Assembly (NCBI GenBank): GCA_964609655.1
Contig: CAZSUA010000003.1
Location: forward strand, 6,103 to 70,102
Direction: 5' to 3'
Origin: JBBRRP01 sp964609655
GTDB lineage: Bacteria; Myxococcota_A; Polyangia; Polyangiales; Polyangiaceae
Length of the DNA: 64,000 bases
Part shown: one piece after another, positions 26,621-34,789 of the stretch
How positions within the stretch are numbered: position 1 is the stretch's first letter
Layout of the letters: each line of letters begins with the position of its first letter
Program-made: the position numbers and the translations under genes
The notes under the pieces: generated by a model
Seen by the model: the letters and a program-made list of their open reading frames with translations, nothing else
What the model was told of the DNA's origin: nothing
The model's database searches: none

Positions 26621-27682
26621 TTGGCAGCCGATTGGACCTACATAGCCCTGGTGACACCCGTGCTTCCTCTCAAGCTCGCCTATCAAGCTAAGCAGCGCGG
26701 CACGCTCGCAGGCTATGCGGTACTGCACGAGGTGTTGCGGGCGCTTGCAGGCTGGAACGACAAGCCAGGCCCAGCCGCATTCGCAGAACTCAAGCTCCGC
26801 TACGAAGACCTACTCATGAGAGACTGGGAGGGCGCACGCCTCGGGCACTATTCGGCCCGCCTCCTATTCGATTGGCACGGGCCGCGCAATCTTCGCAAGC
26901 TCTCAGCGTTCGCTCGCGAGCTCCTGGCGGGGTTATCACGCTCCCGGCGCGCGGGCTTTCAAGAGCTACCTAAAGGCGTCGACCTCGTCGATTATCCTGA
27001 TTACTTTCGTCGGAATTTCCACTGGCAAAGCGAAGGCTATCTGAGCGAACAATCTGCAGAGCTCTACGACGCACTCGTCGAGTTTCTGTTCCTTGGAGCC
27101 GCCAGCGCCATGCGCCGACAGGCAATCGTGCCCTTTTCGGAGTTCACGCACACTCGGCCCCTGACGCCGCTTCAGGTTCTCGATATTGGGTGTGGAACAG
27201 GCACGTTTCTCGGTCAACTCGCGACCTCGCATCCAACCCACGCCTACACCGGTGTCGACCTCAGCCCCTTCTACGTGGCTCACGCCCGCCGCAGCTTGCG
27301 CCTTCTTGGCAATGTCAGTGTGGTGCAGGCTAATGCGGAAGCACTACCTTTTGCCGACCAATCCTTCGACGTGGTGACGTCTATCTACCTATTCCACGAG
27401 CTGCCTCCGCGCGTACGCCGCAGAGTGTTTACTGAAATGAAGCGAGTCCTCCGCCCGGGAGGGCTGCTGATCGTTCAGGACTCAGCACAGCTTTCTGAGA
27501 GTTCCGCGCTTGAGTTCTTCCTTCGGCGCTTTCCTGAACGCTTCCATGAGCCCTTCTTCAAACACTACCTCCAGGATCCCCTTGAAGATCTGTTCACGGA
27601 AGTTGGTTTTCCAACACCCAAGCTTGCGCCCGCTTTCGTGGCGAAGACGGTGTGGGCCACGCTTCCTGGGCACTCACCATGA
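26621..27682 (+). CDS. class I SAM-dependent methyltransferase
   Basis: This 353-aa protein has an N-terminal helical region (1-175) of unknown role, then a Rossmann methyltransferase domain. Motif I is VLDIGCGTGTFLGQL (about 187-200), followed by TGVDLSP and a LPFADQSFDVVTS post-motif. The RVLRPGGLLIVQD strand completes the core, as in ubiquinone/menaquinone-type C-methyltransferases. The start is a TTG at 26621 (AGAAGG upstream); the nearby ATG at 26611 hits a stop after three codons. The substrate is unknown. It is divergent from ada. Confidence 0.82.
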   Translation: MAADWTYIALVTPVLPLKLAYQAKQRGTLAGYAVLHEVLRALAGWNDKPGPAAFAELKLRYEDLLMRDWEGARLGHYSARLLFDWHGPRNLRKLSAFARELLAGLSRSRRAGFQELPKGVDLVDYPDYFRRNFHWQSEGYLSEQSAELYDALVEFLFLGAASAMRRQAIVPFSEFTHTRPLTPLQVLDIGCGTGTFLGQLATSHPTHAYTGVDLSPFYVAHARRSLRLLGNVSVVQANAEALPFADQSFDVVTSIYLFHELPPRVRRRVFTEMKRVLRPGGLLIVQDSAQLSESSALEFFLRRFPERFHEPFFKHYLQDPLEDLFTEVGFPTPKLAPAFVAKTVWATLPGHSP

Positions 27683-27700
27683 TGCTTCCTTGCACGGCGC

Positions 27701-27803
27701 GAGGACTCCCTAAAATCGACTCTCGCCGTTTGATAGTGAACCGTCTGAGAGCAATGTCCCGATTCGCCCGTGAGCTTCATCTGGCAACAGCCGCCGGCCT
27801 CTC
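27701..27803 (+). pseudogene. fragment of the kinase-like gene at 46382-47200
   Basis: About 100 bases match the coding strand of the gene at 46382-47200 (parent bases about 46733-46832, residues about 163-195 counted from a start at 47317) at roughly nine in ten positions by eye. In the parent's frame this copy has TAA in place of a Tyr codon, and a one-base insertion near 27765 shifts the frame before the conserved LHLATAAGL segment. Homology stops abruptly and the palindrome copy 2 begins 13 bases later. It is a dead, truncated partial duplicate. Confidence 0.85.
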
Positions 27804-27816
27804 CCCACAAAATCAG

Positions 27817-27836
27817 ATAGTAAGCATGCGTACTAT
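27817..27836. repeat. 20-bp palindrome, copy 2 of 3
   Basis: The sequence atagtaagcatgcgtactat matches the copy at 1501-1520 with one arm base changed (T to G). It is preceded by atcag, which also precedes copy 1 when that is read on the minus strand. It lies directly after the pseudogene fragment. Confidence 0.7.
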
Positions 27837-27853
27837 CGATCCATGCAGCGCAG

Positions 27854-27924
27854 CCCCTCTCAGGGGCAGCGCACATCTGGTGCGGCATGCGTCGGATGCT
27901 GCCCCCTCTCAGGGGCAGCGCACA
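27854..27924. repeat. pair of 22-bp hairpin-forming direct repeats
   Basis: Two identical 22-base copies lie at 27854-27875 and 27903-27924, 49 bases apart start to start. Each opens with cccctctcagggg, which can fold as a five-base stem with a three-base loop, and ends gcagcgcaca. They sit between convergent genes and could act as bidirectional transcription barriers. Only two copies exist, so this is not a CRISPR array. Confidence 0.7.
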
Positions 27925-27972
27925 ATCGGGCACTTCAGGTCCGTTCTTCCCTGATCTGATAAACTACGAAGC

Positions 27973-28860
27973 CTAAGGCAGCCACGCCAAATCAAGGCTT
28001 GGATACAGATCCACCTGACGCACGCGCTCTCGCTTGGCAGCTCCATCGCTTGAAATCCTGACCCGAGTCGCGCCTTGATCATAGTTGTAAAGAGTGCCCC
28101 CGAAGTTGAGGCCCCATGCCGCCCCAAGCCTCAGCAAGACCTGCGCTCTGCCGCCAAGAAACAGAGGCGAAAGCTCGCCTCCCCTTCGGTCCCCCGTGCG
28201 ATCGCCGAGCAATGCCAAATCCAGATCCGTGCGTCGGCCTAGCCTGGAACGGTAAGCGATGCTGGCACTGGCGTGATACCCTGTGGTGTACGCGGCATAG
28301 GCTAGCTCGAGCGGTGCGTAGGTTCCCAGCGCTTCTGGCATGCTTCCCGAAAGTGGAACCCGAAAGCTGAGATCCAGCATGCTCGTGATCCACGCACGGC
28401 CCCGTGGCACGCTGAGCCTCACTCCGGCATGCGGGACACAAGCAAACCCAGGTTTCTCTCCGGAAACCTCGTTGGTCGGAAACAGATAGCCCTGCAGCAA
28501 GCGCGCACTCCCCGTGGGCAGCGAAAGCCCATAGTCCGCAGACACCGCCAAGCCCTCCGGCAACCGGAAGAGCCGTTGCCGCAGCTCGGCTTTCGGCGAC
28601 AAAAGCAGCCAACTTATCAGCGTACTCCGCAATTCCCACGAGTCCGACAACCCGTAACGTGAATCTCCGAACACACGAAACAGGCTGCGCCCCGGGGTGA
28701 GCAAAGCGGCGGTACCATCCAACGCCAAGTCCCGATTGGTCAGCGCTGTATGAGGGGCACCCTGGGCGAAGGCATTCTTCTCAAAGCCGACTACCAAAAA
28801 ACACCAAACGGCGACCCATCCCAGCTTCACGGTTCCAAGCTTCACGGTTCCAAGCTTCAC
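27973..28860 (-). CDS. predicted outer-membrane beta-barrel protein
   Basis: This 295-aa protein has a signal peptide (VAVWCFLVVGFEKNAFA, cleaved near residue 32), then a body rich in alternating aromatic/hydrophobic strands with turns such as SLPTGSARLLQG and SRLGRRTDLDLALLG. This pattern fits a barrel of the kind often annotated as a transporter or DUF3187-like porin. It starts with GTG overlapping the upstream gene's stop by three to four bases (GTGA). A 15-bp tandem repeat places three in-phase GTG codons at 28860, 28845 and 28830, so the exact start is ambiguous. I recognise no specific family. Confidence 0.65.
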   Translation of the reverse strand: MKLGTVKLGTVKLGWVAVWCFLVVGFEKNAFAQGAPHTALTNRDLALDGTAALLTPGRSLFRVFGDSRYGLSDSWELRSTLISWLLLSPKAELRQRLFRLPEGLAVSADYGLSLPTGSARLLQGYLFPTNEVSGEKPGFACVPHAGVRLSVPRGRAWITSMLDLSFRVPLSGSMPEALGTYAPLELAYAAYTTGYHASASIAYRSRLGRRTDLDLALLGDRTGDRRGGELSPLFLGGRAQVLLRLGAAWGLNFGGTLYNYDQGATRVRISSDGAAKRERVRQVDLYPSLDLAWLP

Positions 28861-28864
28861 GGTT
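28820..28864. repeat. three 15-bp tandem repeats carrying start codons
   Basis: Three 15-base units (ccaagcttcacggtt; the first at 28820-28834 has one change) occupy 28820-28864. Read on the minus strand, each supplies GTG AAG CT, so the downstream gene gains duplicated start codons. The first unit overlaps the stop of the upstream gene. Confidence 0.85.
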
Positions 28865-30020
28865 GATCTCCCCCGGCAGCCGGGAGGCGCAACGTCCCCA
28901 CAATCGGAGCGTGGTCACTCAAGAACAGCGGATCGGCCACGATGCCTTGGCGACCGCTTGTCTGCAAAACATCACTCTTCCCCTCCACCCAGTGCGAGCC
29001 CTTCGTCGCGAACCAATAATCGAGCGTGCGATTCCAGAATCCCGGCTTGCCGTCGGTACCCTTCGTAGTCGGCCCTATCACCGAATGGCTGAAATAACGG
29101 CTCTGCTGTTCGCTGCTGGAACCGTACTCTGAAAGAGGCAGATAGGGCTCAAAGCTATCAAAGAACTTTTGCAGCTGCTCGGGCTGATAGGGAGGCTGCT
29201 CGTAGTCGGTGCCCTTGGCGCGTGGATTCTCATCTGGGAAATCGCTCAGCTTGAGCGCTGAAGATGGCAGTTCGTTGAAATCACCGCCGATGATGAAGGG
29301 CAGCTTTTCGGAAGAGAGCTCGTCAAAGATCTGTTGAATATGCTTCTGTTTGGTACCATCTTGGTCGTACGCCTCGGTGTGGACGACGTACGCTGCCAAA
29401 GGTTGCACCCCACCCACATCAATCACAGCCCGTCCAATCATGCGATGCAGATAAAAGGTACGCGTGACGGCATCGATATCCGTGCGGTCCACCTGGCGAA
29501 TACGCTCCGCGGACAGAATCGGATACTTTGAAAAAATAGCGTTCCCCATGTCCATGCGCCCCAGACCTTCTGACGGCACGTAGCGGCTATTCCAAGTCTG
29601 AATGTATGCCGCATAACGCAAGGCCGTGTGATCCAGAATCCCCTGCACCATGTCCACGTAGGCTGAACGCTGAGAATTGACCTCAATCTCTTCGGTCACC
29701 AGCACATCAGGATCGACTTCGCGAATCAGTGAGTAGATTTGAGCTAGATTTCGCTGAACTTCCTCGCGCTGCAGGTGGACCCGATCGCCCCAAAGATCAA
29801 ACCAAAAATCGATGCGTGCCGCGCCATACTTGATGTTCCAGGCCATCACCCGCAACTCAGTCGGTGGCGCCGGGACTGGGGATACTGAGTTGCTTCTGAA
29901 TATCGCAACTGGCTGTCGATCGAAGTTGAAGTCATCGGCCATGGGCTCACCGCACGCCGACAACAGCGAACACCCGATCCCGAGCAGGCAGATACAACTG
30001 GTGCGAAGCAGCTTCAGCAT
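28857..30020 (-). CDS. lipoprotein of the endonuclease/exonuclease/phosphatase fold
   Basis: This protein of about 387 aa starts with a lipoprotein signal (GCSLLSAC, Cys23). The EEP fold is marked by VMAWNIKYG, the metal-binding Glu in VLVTEEIEV, IIGGDFNELP and the terminal LSDHAPIVG. The family includes DNases, sphingomyelinases and inositol phosphatases; which applies is unclear. ATG 30020 is chosen because a signal peptide follows at once; the longer frame from 30062 would start with TTG. It is head-to-head with the GMC oxidoreductase gene and translationally coupled to the barrel gene, suggesting a secreted hydrolase with a membrane partner. Confidence 0.85.
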   Translation of the reverse strand: MLKLLRTSCICLLGIGCSLLSACGEPMADDFNFDRQPVAIFRSNSVSPVPAPPTELRVMAWNIKYGAARIDFWFDLWGDRVHLQREEVQRNLAQIYSLIREVDPDVLVTEEIEVNSQRSAYVDMVQGILDHTALRYAAYIQTWNSRYVPSEGLGRMDMGNAIFSKYPILSAERIRQVDRTDIDAVTRTFYLHRMIGRAVIDVGGVQPLAAYVVHTEAYDQDGTKQKHIQQIFDELSSEKLPFIIGGDFNELPSSALKLSDFPDENPRAKGTDYEQPPYQPEQLQKFFDSFEPYLPLSEYGSSSEQQSRYFSHSVIGPTTKGTDGKPGFWNRTLDYWFATKGSHWVEGKSDVLQTSGRQGIVADPLFLSDHAPIVGTLRLPAAGGDQP

Positions 30021-30083
30021 TCGATGGGCCGAGAGAATGCGCTGAATGTTTCCCCACGGCAATAGCTGCGCTACTCTAGCTAG

Positions 30084-31721
30084 GTGCCCCAGCTGGATCC
30101 GGAAGCCACGTCAGCCGATTACGACTTCGTGATCATCGGCAGTGGCTTTGGCGGCAGTGTGGCGGCGATGCGCTTAACCCAGAAGGGCTATCGAGTCGCC
30201 GTGCTTGAGGCGGGTAAACGCTGGCAAGCGCAGGATTTTCCGAAAACGAATTGGACGATCTCGAAGTATCTGTGGGCACCCAAGCTGAGGTGCTTTGGCA
30301 TCCAACGCATCACGCTGCTCAAAGGCGTGCTGGTGCTGCACGGTTCAGGAGTCGGCGGCGGCAGCTTGGTCTACGCCAACACCTTGATGCAGCCACTCGA
30401 TAGCGTTTTTGATGATGCTTCGTGGCAGGGGGTGGTGGACTGGAAGTCTGAGCTTCGGCCTCACTTCGAAATGGGGAGGCGCATGCTGGGTGTCGCCCAG
30501 AATCCGGGCATGTTTGAAGGGGAAGCCGCCCTCAAACGTGTGAGCCAGCGTATGGGCGCCGAGGATACTTTTCACGCGACCGAGGTCGGCGTCTATTTTG
30601 GAAAGCCCAACATCACGCTCCCTGATCCGTACTTTGCTGGCAGCGGTCCTGAACGCACGGGTTGCAATTTTTGTGGCGGCTGCATGGTGGGTTGTCGATT
30701 TGGTGCCAAAAATACGCTCGATCGCAACTATCTCTACTTCGCTGAGAAATGGGGCGCACAGGTTTTCGCGGAAACCAACGCCACCAAGATCACGCCTACG
30801 GCTAACGGCTATGCCGTGGACACGCAATGCAGCACTTCGTTTTTCGGTACTCCAAGGCGAACGCTCCACGCCAAGCGCGTGATTGTTGCTGCCGGCGTGC
30901 TTGGAACAGTGCAATTGCTGCTCCGCAACCGCGATGAATACAAGACGCTCCCCAACATCTCTGAACGTCTGGGTGAGCGCGTGCGCACTAACGGTGAAAG
31001 CCTGCTGGGCGCCACCAGCTTCGAAGCCCACCGCGACCTCTCACGTGGGATTGCGATAGGCGCCGCCTTCCATCCAAATTCACTCACTAAGATTGAAAGC
31101 GTGCGCTATCCGAGCGGCTCGGGCGCCATGCGTCTGTTGGGTGTGCCGTTAACTCCAGACGGCAGCAAGCTCACACGTCCACTGAAACTCCTATTCAGAA
31201 TTTGCGCGCGCATTTTTGAAACGGTCAAACTGTGGCGCGTGTCGGATTGGGCAAAAAGCACGGTCATTCTTCTGGTGATGCAGTCGGTGGACCAACACCT
31301 TCGGCTGAGGCTTGGGAAGTCCTTACTGGGCTACAGGTTCAAGGGCGAAGCAACGGACAAGCCCATCCCAAGTTTCCTCCCCGTTGCCCAAGAAGCCGCT
31401 CAGCTTCTAGCGGAAGAGCTCAACGGCGAAGCTCAAAATGTTGTCTCGGAGGTTCTGATGAGAACGCCAGCGACGGCCCACATTCTAGGCGGCTGCGCAA
31501 TTGGCGCTACCCCTCAGGCGGGCGTGATCGATGATCGTCATCAAGTCTTCGGCTATCCGGGCCTGTATGTGTGCGACGGTAGCGTGATCCCAGGCAATCT
31601 TGCGGTGAATCCGAGCCTCACCATTACCGCGCTTGCTGAGCGCTTTGCTTCATTTTTTGAAGCGGCGCCCGGCAGCAGCGCGGAGCTCAAGGCCGAACGC
31701 GAAGTTAGGTTTAGCAGCTAA
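30084..31721 (+). CDS. GMC-type FAD-dependent oxidoreductase
   Basis: This 545-aa flavoenzyme has an N-terminal FAD dinucleotide motif IIGSGFGGSVAAMRL with VLEAG, a GMC signature HGSGVGGGSLVYANT (about 95), and the C-terminal block HILGGCAIG...NPSLTITALAER. A cysteine cluster, CNFCGGCMVGCRFGAKNT near residue 193, matches cholesterol-oxidase-like and long-chain alcohol-oxidase members. It may reflect an Fe-S or structural metal site. The GTG start at 30084 has no clear ribosome site. Oxidation of a sterol or alcohol is likely; the steroid-reductase-like membrane protein at 22435 is too distant to infer a pathway. Confidence 0.85.
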   Translation: MPQLDPEATSADYDFVIIGSGFGGSVAAMRLTQKGYRVAVLEAGKRWQAQDFPKTNWTISKYLWAPKLRCFGIQRITLLKGVLVLHGSGVGGGSLVYANTLMQPLDSVFDDASWQGVVDWKSELRPHFEMGRRMLGVAQNPGMFEGEAALKRVSQRMGAEDTFHATEVGVYFGKPNITLPDPYFAGSGPERTGCNFCGGCMVGCRFGAKNTLDRNYLYFAEKWGAQVFAETNATKITPTANGYAVDTQCSTSFFGTPRRTLHAKRVIVAAGVLGTVQLLLRNRDEYKTLPNISERLGERVRTNGESLLGATSFEAHRDLSRGIAIGAAFHPNSLTKIESVRYPSGSGAMRLLGVPLTPDGSKLTRPLKLLFRICARIFETVKLWRVSDWAKSTVILLVMQSVDQHLRLRLGKSLLGYRFKGEATDKPIPSFLPVAQEAAQLLAEELNGEAQNVVSEVLMRTPATAHILGGCAIGATPQAGVIDDRHQVFGYPGLYVCDGSVIPGNLAVNPSLTITALAERFASFFEAAPGSSAELKAEREVRFSS

Positions 31722-31737
31722 GCTACCGAGGCCGGGG

Positions 31738-32607
31738 TCACCTCGTTTCGCAAATCAATCCGGGGGCGCGCACCTGACAACCGGTGTCGAACCAACGCGG
31801 GGGACTGCCCTCAAGTCGGGCACAGTTTGACTCCGTTTCGCCATTGGGCTCCCCCTCAGCCCAGCCCGCAAACTTCCCCGGCACTACTTGTCCCTGCCCA
31901 TCTCCGGACCAGAATTGTTCGCCGCCAACCCAAACCCACTTCCCTTCCGTCGCGTCGCTCGCGCCAATCCACGCCCACTCGATTCCACCACCCCCTTGGG
32001 CTGCGAACCTCTGGCCAACCAGCAGATTTTCCTGGCTGGTTTCTAGCTGCACCACCGCCATCCCAGCGTCCGCACACCGCATGTGCGCCTCCTGCCAGGT
32101 GATCCCTTCAGATTGGCTGGTTTGCGCGGAGCAGAACATGTATCCGTGCCCAGCGAGCGCAACACCTGCGCAATTCTGAGCGCATTGTTCATCATCGATC
32201 CCGTTCGCGCAGTTGTTGTCGATCCCATCGCAGACTTCTTCGTGCGGGATGCACGTTGGCTCACCGCCGCTTCCAACATCTCCGCCGCTTCCAACATCTC
32301 CGCCGCTTCCACTATCTCCGCCGCTTCCAACATCCCCGCTGCTTCCTGGATTCGCACCTCCTGAGCTCTGCGCCCTACGGCCTCCAGTGGCTTCTGTCTT
32401 CCCCCCGCTACTGGAAGCTCGCCCGCCCAACCCTTGGTTGCTCCCACCGTTGCCAAGCGACGCGCCACCACCACCTCCGGTTAGCTCAGCATCCACAGCT
32501 CGCGGCTTCGAGAAAAGATCGGCGTGTTCAGCGCTGGAGCAGCCAGCGGAAGCGCACGTCAGAAGGGAGATAGAAACCAGAGATCCTAGGCAGTTGGTCT
32601 TGCGCAT
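31738..32607 (-). CDS. lectin-like lipoprotein with MopE cysteine motif
   Basis: The ATG at 32607 gives about 289 aa: a lipoprotein signal (CASAGC, Cys23), a Gly/Ser-rich linker with five SGGDVG-type six-residue repeats, and a cysteine motif EEVCDGIDNNCANGIDDEQC (about residues 121-140) as in MopE-type putative metal-binding proteins. A C-type lectin-like domain follows (ITWQEAHMRCADAGM, WIGASDATEGKWVWVGGE, FAGWAEGEPNG, final CETR). The lectin fold often binds sugars with calcium through EPN, which is present in GEPNG. A surface adhesin or carbohydrate binder is likely. It converges with the GMC gene. Confidence 0.85.
   Translation of the reverse strand: MRKTNCLGSLVSISLLTCASAGCSSAEHADLFSKPRAVDAELTGGGGGASLGNGGSNQGLGGRASSSGGKTEATGGRRAQSSGGANPGSSGDVGSGGDSGSGGDVGSGGDVGSGGEPTCIPHEEVCDGIDNNCANGIDDEQCAQNCAGVALAGHGYMFCSAQTSQSEGITWQEAHMRCADAGMAVVQLETSQENLLVGQRFAAQGGGGIEWAWIGASDATEGKWVWVGGEQFWSGDGQGQVVPGKFAGWAEGEPNGETESNCARLEGSPPRWFDTGCQVRAPGLICETR
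32264..32346. repeat. 18-bp tandem repeats in the lectin lipoprotein linker
   Basis: Four and a half copies of an 18-base unit (ccgccgcttccaacatct) run in frame and encode repeated GDVGSG hexapeptides. Such arrays can change length by slippage, altering the distance of the lectin domain from the membrane anchor. Confidence 0.85.
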
Positions 32608-32786
32608 TGTCACATCACCTGGAGGGGCAAGGAGTGGGCCGGATGTCCAGTGTAGCTGTCGGGCAACCAAACGTCCTGGTTTCTTGCGGTAGTATCTCGA
32701 CTTGCAGCCCATCTTTGTCCGACATGCAGGCGGGTTCTTTACAGCGGTTGAGCGTGTGGGAACATGCTCCACATCGGATCGCACCC

Positions 32787-33242
32787 ATGCATGAGTTTCC
32801 CCATCGTTACACTGTGTCAGCACGCGCCCTGTCTGAAGGAGGCATCGAGCTGAGAAGCCCTGGGCTTGAATCACTTATCTCTTTGCCTCCTATAGAATTT
32901 GACGGCCCGGGCGATCATTGGTCCCCTGAAACACTTTTCACAGGTGCGCTCGCGGACTGCTTTATCTTGACGTTTCGGGCTTTGGCTCGCTCCTCGAAAT
33001 TCTCGTGGGAAACCATCGAATGTGAAGTTGAAGGGCTCTTAGAGCGAGTGGAAAGAGTGACTCGGTTCACTGAATTTCATACACGAGTGAAGCTCACGGT
33101 ACCCGCAGGTATCAGTCATGAGCTCGGACAAAGGCTGATTGAAAAGGCCAAACATGGCTGCTTGATTTCAAATTCGATTTCCGCGAAAAATCATCTAGAA
33201 AGCCAAGTTCTCGTGGCTCCCACCCACCCCAGCCAGGAGTGA
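32787..33242 (+). CDS. OsmC/Ohr-family peroxide-defence protein
   Basis: This 151-aa protein matches the OsmC family: FPHRYTVSARAL, then GPGDHWSPETLFTGALADCF with the first redox Cys, and the second Cys in KAKHGCLISNSIS. The family reduces organic hydroperoxides through this cysteine pair. ATG 32787 fits the usual N-terminus; the longer frame upstream runs antisense to the lectin gene's leader. Its stop is six bases before the stop of the convergent methyltransferase gene. Confidence 0.85.
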   Translation: MHEFPHRYTVSARALSEGGIELRSPGLESLISLPPIEFDGPGDHWSPETLFTGALADCFILTFRALARSSKFSWETIECEVEGLLERVERVTRFTEFHTRVKLTVPAGISHELGQRLIEKAKHGCLISNSISAKNHLESQVLVAPTHPSQE

Positions 33243-33248
33243 TTGCCG

Positions 33249-33884
33249 TTAGGCGGCTTTTTTCCGAGCACTCGCAGCTAACACCCAGCCAAGCGCGATA
33301 GGTCGGATTTCCACAGAGCTTGCCCCAGCAGCCGCCAGCAGAGATCGGAGCTTTGGGCTGTCTAGCTTGGTGGGGTGGAGCCCCTTGCGTGAGAACCCCT
33401 GAACTCTGGCCACCGCTTCAAGCACCGTGTCCTCAATTATGCGCAAGGAAGCAGACTCATAGTTGGGCGTCGTTAAGAAGAGCACGCCACCAGGTTTCAA
33501 CACACGGAACGCCTCAGAAACCCAGGGCCCCGGCTGAGGAACGTGCTCCACCACATCCATCGACACGACCACATCAAAGCTGGCGTCGCCATAGGGCAGA
33601 CCTGCTCCGGGGCGCAGCACATCTGCCCGCGCCAGCGCGCTACCGTGAAGCTCCTCGGCCAACTCAATCGCACGTTCATCAATGTCGCAGATCGTAAAGT
33701 TTAGGCCTGCACGCTCGACCTCGGCACGCTCAAAGAAAGGGCCCGAGCCCACATTGAGCACCTCGGGGCCACCAGCAGCAAGCACACGTCGGAGCTCATT
33801 CACGATCGGGCGATGGTAGAGACTCCACGGAAAACGCAACTTGAGCTTGTGATTCGAGAAGTAGTCGACAGCTTCCGCACTCAT
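33249..33884 (-). CDS. class I SAM methyltransferase
   Basis: This methyltransferase of about 211 aa has the glycine loop VLNVGSGPFFERAEV, an acidic ICDIDERAIEL and the motif SFDVVVSMDVVEHVPQPG, as in UbiG/BioC-type enzymes. The ATG at 33884 overlaps the stop of the upstream methyltransferase (ATGA), so it is the last of three coupled genes. The substrate is unknown; lipid- or glycan-linked sugars are possible given the membrane partner. Confidence 0.82.
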   Translation of the reverse strand: MSAEAVDYFSNHKLKLRFPWSLYHRPIVNELRRVLAAGGPEVLNVGSGPFFERAEVERAGLNFTICDIDERAIELAEELHGSALARADVLRPGAGLPYGDASFDVVVSMDVVEHVPQPGPWVSEAFRVLKPGGVLFLTTPNYESASLRIIEDTVLEAVARVQGFSRKGLHPTKLDSPKLRSLLAAAGASSVEIRPIALGWVLAASARKKAA

Positions 33885-34789
33885 GCCGGCCGCCTGGCAA
33901 TCACAAGGTATTCTGCCGTTAGGTTGGGGTCTGCCCGCTTCATGACTTCGTGCACCAGGTGATACACGGGTTGGGCAAAAATCTGCCGAAAGCGCGGGAA
34001 ATTCGTCCAACGTGTGGTCAAAGTCTTATTCAGCAGACCCAACAGCGACGGGAGCAGAAACGCCTCAAACGCAACCGTGGTGGCCGAGGAAAGCACAGGC
34101 TCCACCGCCACCACTTCGAGCCCCGCTTGAACGGCAAGCTCGCTCCAACCCTGCTGATCGTAAAGGTGGTGGTGCTTGAAGAAACGATCGATCGCCCCTT
34201 GCAACTGAGAAGCAAGGCCAGGTGCGCCCAAGTCCGCGAGCAGGCGTACTGACATCAGGTGCCGAGCCCACTCGGGATTAGGAACAAACAAATAGGCCAC
34301 TCCGCCTGGCTTTAAGGAATGGAATATAGTGCTCAGGGCGAGATCGATGCGAGGGACATGCTCCAGCGAACAATTGGCCACGCAGCTCGAGAAAAATGCC
34401 TCTGGCAGGCGCGCCTGCGTCACGTCGCCCAAAATCACCTGAGCATAGGCGCGGCTCGCAGACGCCCAACGCCCTTCCTTGGCATCGATATCGATTCCCC
34501 AAACCTCCACGTTGTCGAAAGCCAGCTTGGCAAAGAGCCCATCGCCACACCCCACATCCAAAATGGGGCCAGGGCACGGATAGTGCCGAACCGCCGCCAA
34601 ACGCGCACATTCCTTGATCGCCAAGGCGGTCGGCGTGTGTGGGAAATAGCGTTGAAAATCCTCGAGCAGCAACTCCGAGCTGGGGGAGACAGCAAATCCA
34701 CTGACCCGCTTAGGGATCTCCACCTCGCCTGCATTTATGGGCGGAGTGCCGTTCGTATTCTTAACTGCCGAAACCCAGCGTTCAGTCAT
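33881..34789 (-). CDS. class I SAM methyltransferase
   Basis: This 302-aa protein has the SAM motif ILDVGCGDGLFAKLAF, GIDIDAKE, NCSLEHVPRIDLAL and a KPGGVAYLFVPN strand, all typical of methyltransferase type 11 enzymes. The C-terminal third contains a hydrophobic stretch (FEAFLLPSLLGLLNK) that may contact membrane or lipid substrates. It overlaps both neighbours by four bases, in a membrane protein-methyltransferase-methyltransferase operon. Confidence 0.82.
   Translation of the reverse strand: MTERWVSAVKNTNGTPPINAGEVEIPKRVSGFAVSPSSELLLEDFQRYFPHTPTALAIKECARLAAVRHYPCPGPILDVGCGDGLFAKLAFDNVEVWGIDIDAKEGRWASASRAYAQVILGDVTQARLPEAFFSSCVANCSLEHVPRIDLALSTIFHSLKPGGVAYLFVPNPEWARHLMSVRLLADLGAPGLASQLQGAIDRFFKHHHLYDQQGWSELAVQAGLEVVAVEPVLSSATTVAFEAFLLPSLLGLLNKTLTTRWTNFPRFRQIFAQPVYHLVHEVMKRADPNLTAEYLVIARRPA

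Noticed and set aside
27854..27924. Possible CRISPR mini-array
   Set aside because: Only two repeats with one 27-base spacer and no cas genes; the repeats fit hairpins between convergent genes.
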